Assembly: GCA_017395505.1 (NCBI GenBank)
Contig: JAFPUH010000035.1
Span: 1 to 46,578 of the forward strand
DNA length: 46,578 bases
Direction: 5' to 3'
DNA from: Kiritimatiellia bacterium
GTDB taxonomy: Bacteria; Verrucomicrobiota; Kiritimatiellia; RFP12; UBA1067
Below the pieces are notes generated by a model. The model was not told where the DNA came from. It searched no databases and saw nothing but the letters and a program-made list of their open reading frames with translations. The first letter of the stretch is position 1. The number at the start of each line of letters is the position of its first letter. Positions 44,195-46,578 of this stretch are shown here, piece by piece. The position numbers were made by a program, and so were the translations under genes.

Positions 44195-45708
44195 TTGATC
44201 TCCTTGTTGGTTTTGTTGCTCTTGAAGACGAGGGCATACGCCAGCACTACGGCGAAGCATATCGCCGGCACTACGAACGAGGCCCTGAGCGACGTCTGCG
44301 TAAGCTTGAGGTTCGCATCCCACGCGGTGTCGAAGCCGTTGATGAACTTGCACCACACGCTGCCCGCATCGCCGATTATGCCGGCCATCCAGGGCGTTAT
44401 GACCGCCCCTCCCAGAATCGCCATTATGAGGCCGGAAGCCCCGAGCTTGAGCGCCTTGGGATCCAGCCCGCCAAGCGCCATGCCGTAGATCGTCGGGAAC
44501 ATGAGCGACATGAAGCCGCTCATCGCCACGAGGCAGAGGATGTTCGCCGAGAACGGCAGCTGCCCCACGGTGAAGAGCACCTTCGTCGGCAGGTGCATAA
44601 CCCCGGCGCAGCAGAGTATCGCGCAACCGGCGAAAGTCGCCATCATGACGGCAGGATTGAAGAACTTCATGAGCCACGTCGCAACCCAGCGGCACACGAT
44701 GAAGAGCGTGATCGCCACCGTGTAGTATATCGCTCCCTGCGCCGGCGTCACCCCCAGCTCCTTCTGGCAATAGACGTTGAGCCAGGTCCACGCCGCGATC
44801 TGGACGCCGACGTAGAAGAACTGCGCGACGACCCCGAACCAGTAGCGCGGCGTCTTGAGCAGGGTCGCCAGCATCTCGCGGTAGTCCTTAAGCAGCACTA
44901 TGTAGCACACCGGACCCGTCACGCCGCAAAGCACCCACGCTATCTTGTTCATCTCGGGGAAGATGAAGTAAAGCACCGTCATCGGGAGTATCGAGAAAGC
45001 CAGCGCGACGCCAACCCTCGCGAAGGCCGATTTCGACGGCACGGACTCCCCCTCCCGCCTCGCGAGGAAGAAGAACCATATGAGCGCGGCGACCGCGCAG
45101 AGCCCGACATACGGCGCGCATACCCAGAAGAGCTCGTTGTGTATGATCCCCTGGCGCGTCGCCTCGTCCATCAGCGCACGCTCTTCGGCTGTCGCCGGAT
45201 TGAGGTGGGAGAGTATGAGCTGCTGCGCCAGCACAATGCCGCACATCGAGCCGACCGGATTGAACATCTGCGCAAAGTTGAGCCGCCTTACCGCCGTCTG
45301 TTCGTCACCCAGCGAAAGCACGTACGGGTTGCAAGTGGTCTCAAGCAGCGAACAGCCGCCGGCGACGATGAATATGGCGATGAAGTATATGTCGAAGCTC
45401 TGCGCTATGCAGGCCGGTATGTACAGCAGCGCACCGGTAATGTATATCGCAAGCCCGATCAGCACACCCTTGCGGTAGTTGAACTCCTCGGCCAGCACCG
45501 CGGCGAATATCGCCAATACCGCATACGCCCCGTAGAACGCGACCTGCACAAGGCCCGCGCGCGACTGGTCCATCGTGAATATGCGCTGGAAAGCCGGAAC
45601 CAGGTTGTCCGTCATGTTGTTCAGAAGGCCCCACAATGCAAAGCAGGCCACCAGCATTACGAACACAGGCAGGAATTTCCTCGGCACAAGCGCTGACTCG
45701 GTTTTCAT
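44191..45708 (-). CDS. fucP: L-fucose:H+ symporter FucP (MFS)
   Basis: 505 aa with about 12 transmembrane helices. Family features include [19 protein letters not shown] in helix 1, [14 protein letters not shown] and [15 protein letters not shown]. It is longer than the ~440-aa E. coli protein because of a larger middle loop. It should import L-fucose for the isomerase encoded directly downstream (4-nt overlap). The ATG is only 10 nt after a TACAAT -10, so the leader is about 3 nt and lacks a Shine-Dalgarno sequence. Confidence 0.92.
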   Translation of the reverse strand: MKTESALVPRKFLPVFVMLVACFALWGLLNNMTDNLVPAFQRIFTMDQSRAGLVQVAFYGAYAVLAIFAAVLAEEFNYRKGVLIGLAIYITGALLYIPACIAQSFDIYFIAIFIVAGGCSLLETTCNPYVLSLGDEQTAVRRLNFAQMFNPVGSMCGIVLAQQLILSHLNPATAEERALMDEATRQGIIHNELFWVCAPYVGLCAVAALIWFFFLARREGESVPSKSAFARVGVALAFSILPMTVLYFIFPEMNKIAWVLCGVTGPVCYIVLLKDYREMLATLLKTPRYWFGVVAQFFYVGVQIAAWTWLNVYCQKELGVTPAQGAIYYTVAITLFIVCRWVATWLMKFFNPAVMMATFAGCAILCCAGVMHLPTKVLFTVGQLPFSANILCLVAMSGFMSLMFPTIYGMALGGLDPKALKLGASGLIMAILGGAVITPWMAGIIGDAGSVWCKFINGFDTAWDANLKLTQTSLRASFVVPAICFAVVLAYALVFKSNKTNKEIK

Positions 45709-45718
45709 AGTGATGTAT

Positions 45719-45727
45719 ATTGTACCA
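45719..45727 (-). promoter_or_regulatory. Promoter of fucP-fucI
   Basis: Minus strand TGGTACAAT. Predicted +1 near 45711, only about 3 nt before the ATG at 45708. No fucose-regulator operator is recognised. The gap to the nuclease gene also holds a small ATGCCC/GGGCAT palindrome (45765-45779). Confidence 0.6.
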
Positions 45728-45788
45728 AAAATTGCCGCCTTGGGCTTAGCCTCTGCAGCTCAAATGCCCCATGGGCATCTCGTCTAGC

Positions 45789-46394
45789 CTACTTCTCGGC
45801 GGGGAGCAGGGGGATTGGTTTGCCGGTCGCAGGATCGAAGACGACGGGCTTGCCGTCGACCATCTTTATCGCGATGACACCGCTGTCTTTCGGCGGAGCC
45901 TTGCCCTCCGGGAAGCGTCCGCGCCTGAAGTCGTACGGGCTTATCGGCGATTCGCCGGACCAAAGCCCGAGCCGCGCCGCCCTCGCGCTTTTCTCCGCTT
46001 CGGCGTATTCGGGCGTATTGTCGAAATGCGCGTAGTGCCACGCGTTGCCGGTCGCAACCATTTCGAGGTTGATATCGACGCCATCGAGGTAGACGATGCC
46101 CAAGATGCGTCCGTACGGATCTTTCTTCTGCCACTCGACCTTCACCGTCTTGCCGCCGATGCGCTTGTCGAGATAGACCGTCGCCTCATATCCGTAATCC
46201 TGGCGCAACTCGGGCGCGTCGATGCGCTCAAGCCTCACCTGATAGCGCCTCTCGCCGTCCGTGACCCTGATCGTGTCGCCGTCCGCGACGCGCGTCACCT
46301 TGCCCTCGAGCGTCGCCGCGCCCGCGACCCACGCCGCAATGACCGCCACCGCCAACACGGCGCACTTATTGCAATAATTGTTCCATTTCTCCAT
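45789..46394 (-). CDS. Secreted thermonuclease-like (SNase) protein
   Basis: 201 aa. N-terminal signal or anchor (CAVLAVAVIAAWVAGAA), then an SNase/OB-fold domain: VTRVADGDTIRV, VRLERIDAPELRQDYG, YGRILGIVYLDGVDINLEMV and GNAWHY. It should cleave DNA or RNA outside the cytoplasm with Ca2+. A C-terminal ~45-residue Pro-rich tail follows. AAAGGAGA lies 9 nt before ATG 46394. Separate from the fuc operon. Confidence 0.9.
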   Translation of the reverse strand: MEKWNNYCNKCAVLAVAVIAAWVAGAATLEGKVTRVADGDTIRVTDGERRYQVRLERIDAPELRQDYGYEATVYLDKRIGGKTVKVEWQKKDPYGRILGIVYLDGVDINLEMVATGNAWHYAHFDNTPEYAEAEKSARAARLGLWSGESPISPYDFRRGRFPEGKAPPKDSGVIAIKMVDGKPVVFDPATGKPIPLLPAEK

Positions 46395-46578
46395 AGCCTG
46401 TCTCCTTTCAAATTCCGTTAGACTTCGCCTCGCCCCAAGTGGGAAAACAGGTCAGCAACTGTAAATTTAAAATGAAATTTTCTGTCTTTGTCTTAGGGTG
46501 CGGAATTTTATCCCAGGCGCGTCAGCACATGGAAAAGACAGGAAGAAGGATGAGGGGTGCAGGGGGGAAGGAGGAAGG
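46395..46578. other. Right-edge intergenic region
   Basis: Holds the leader and presumably the promoter of the nuclease gene (AT-rich block 46463-46500 with AAATTTAAAATGAAATTTTC symmetry), then a purine-rich tail (46540-46578, GGAAGAAGGATGAGGGG and similar). No gene is supported. Confidence 0.5.

Noticed and set aside
42488..44488. 666-codon plus-strand frame opposite fucI
   Set aside because: Shadow of the strongly conserved L-fucose isomerase; no ribosome site or domain.
42375..44791. Long fucI frame starting at 44791
   Set aside because: The conserved FucI start with ribosome site and ATGA overlap is at 44194; the extension overlaps fucP.

Overview
The window looks like a chromosomal segment of an anaerobic, GC-rich bacterium, most likely from the PVC group (Kiritimatiellota/Verrucomicrobiota/Lentisphaerota-like). 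This placement is inference. It rests on a 3165-residue secreted metzincin/CotH protein ending in an FFRLKV-type tail, L-fucose isomerase and permease, a DUF1570 protein, a 'reverse' rubrerythrin suggesting anaerobic life, and a bacterial SLC12 cotransporter. No rRNA is present to confirm it. Nearly all genes are on the minus strand; only dinB and one small membrane-protein gene are on the plus strand.

Layout. 1-228: 5' end of thiC under a TPP riboswitch. 229-3755: SLC12-type transporter and alkaline phosphatase operon. 3832-5010: dinB. 5016-14513: giant multidomain extracellular protein. 14583-14784: a possible repeat element and the purM terminator. 14817-17017: tRNA-Val, fba, purM. 17081-24125: purL, serine acetyltransferase, epmA and a DUF1570 protein, nearly all with 4-nt overlaps. 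24130-27260: an accessory-looking island with about 460 bp of 22-23-bp periodic palindromic repeats, an AT-rich gene of unknown family, a DUF3800 gene, and a candidate structured RNA with its own promoter-like and terminator-like signals. 27264-36435: a ten-gene operon (DUF192, thioredoxin-NhaC-TerB-like fusion, trpS, scpA, scpB, LysM lipoprotein, small membrane protein, LysM protein, purD, yycJ). 36456-39559: argG-grpE-dnaJ with tRNA-Leu immediately after dnaJ. 39709-41402: reverse rubrerythrin, then tRNA-Asn, Nudix and queH. 41524-42375: unknown membrane protein. 42395-45708: fucP-fucI. 45789-46394: secreted thermonuclease.

Regulation. A strong extended -10 element (TGNTATAAT or a close variant) recurs before almost every transcription unit. 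At four genes it sits only 6-7 nt from the start codon (SLC12 transporter, dinB, DUF192, the 283-aa membrane protein), which predicts leaderless mRNAs. Other genes (purL, argG, the giant protein, rubrerythrin, thermonuclease) have a normal leader and Shine-Dalgarno sequence. All three tRNAs abut or lead protein-coding operons.

The best candidate for something undescribed is the 24.4-27.25 kb island. The unknown 346-aa gene, the DUF3800 gene, the hairpin-rich leader and RNA, and the iteron-like array lie together between housekeeping purine operons. Its function is not known and I do not assign one.
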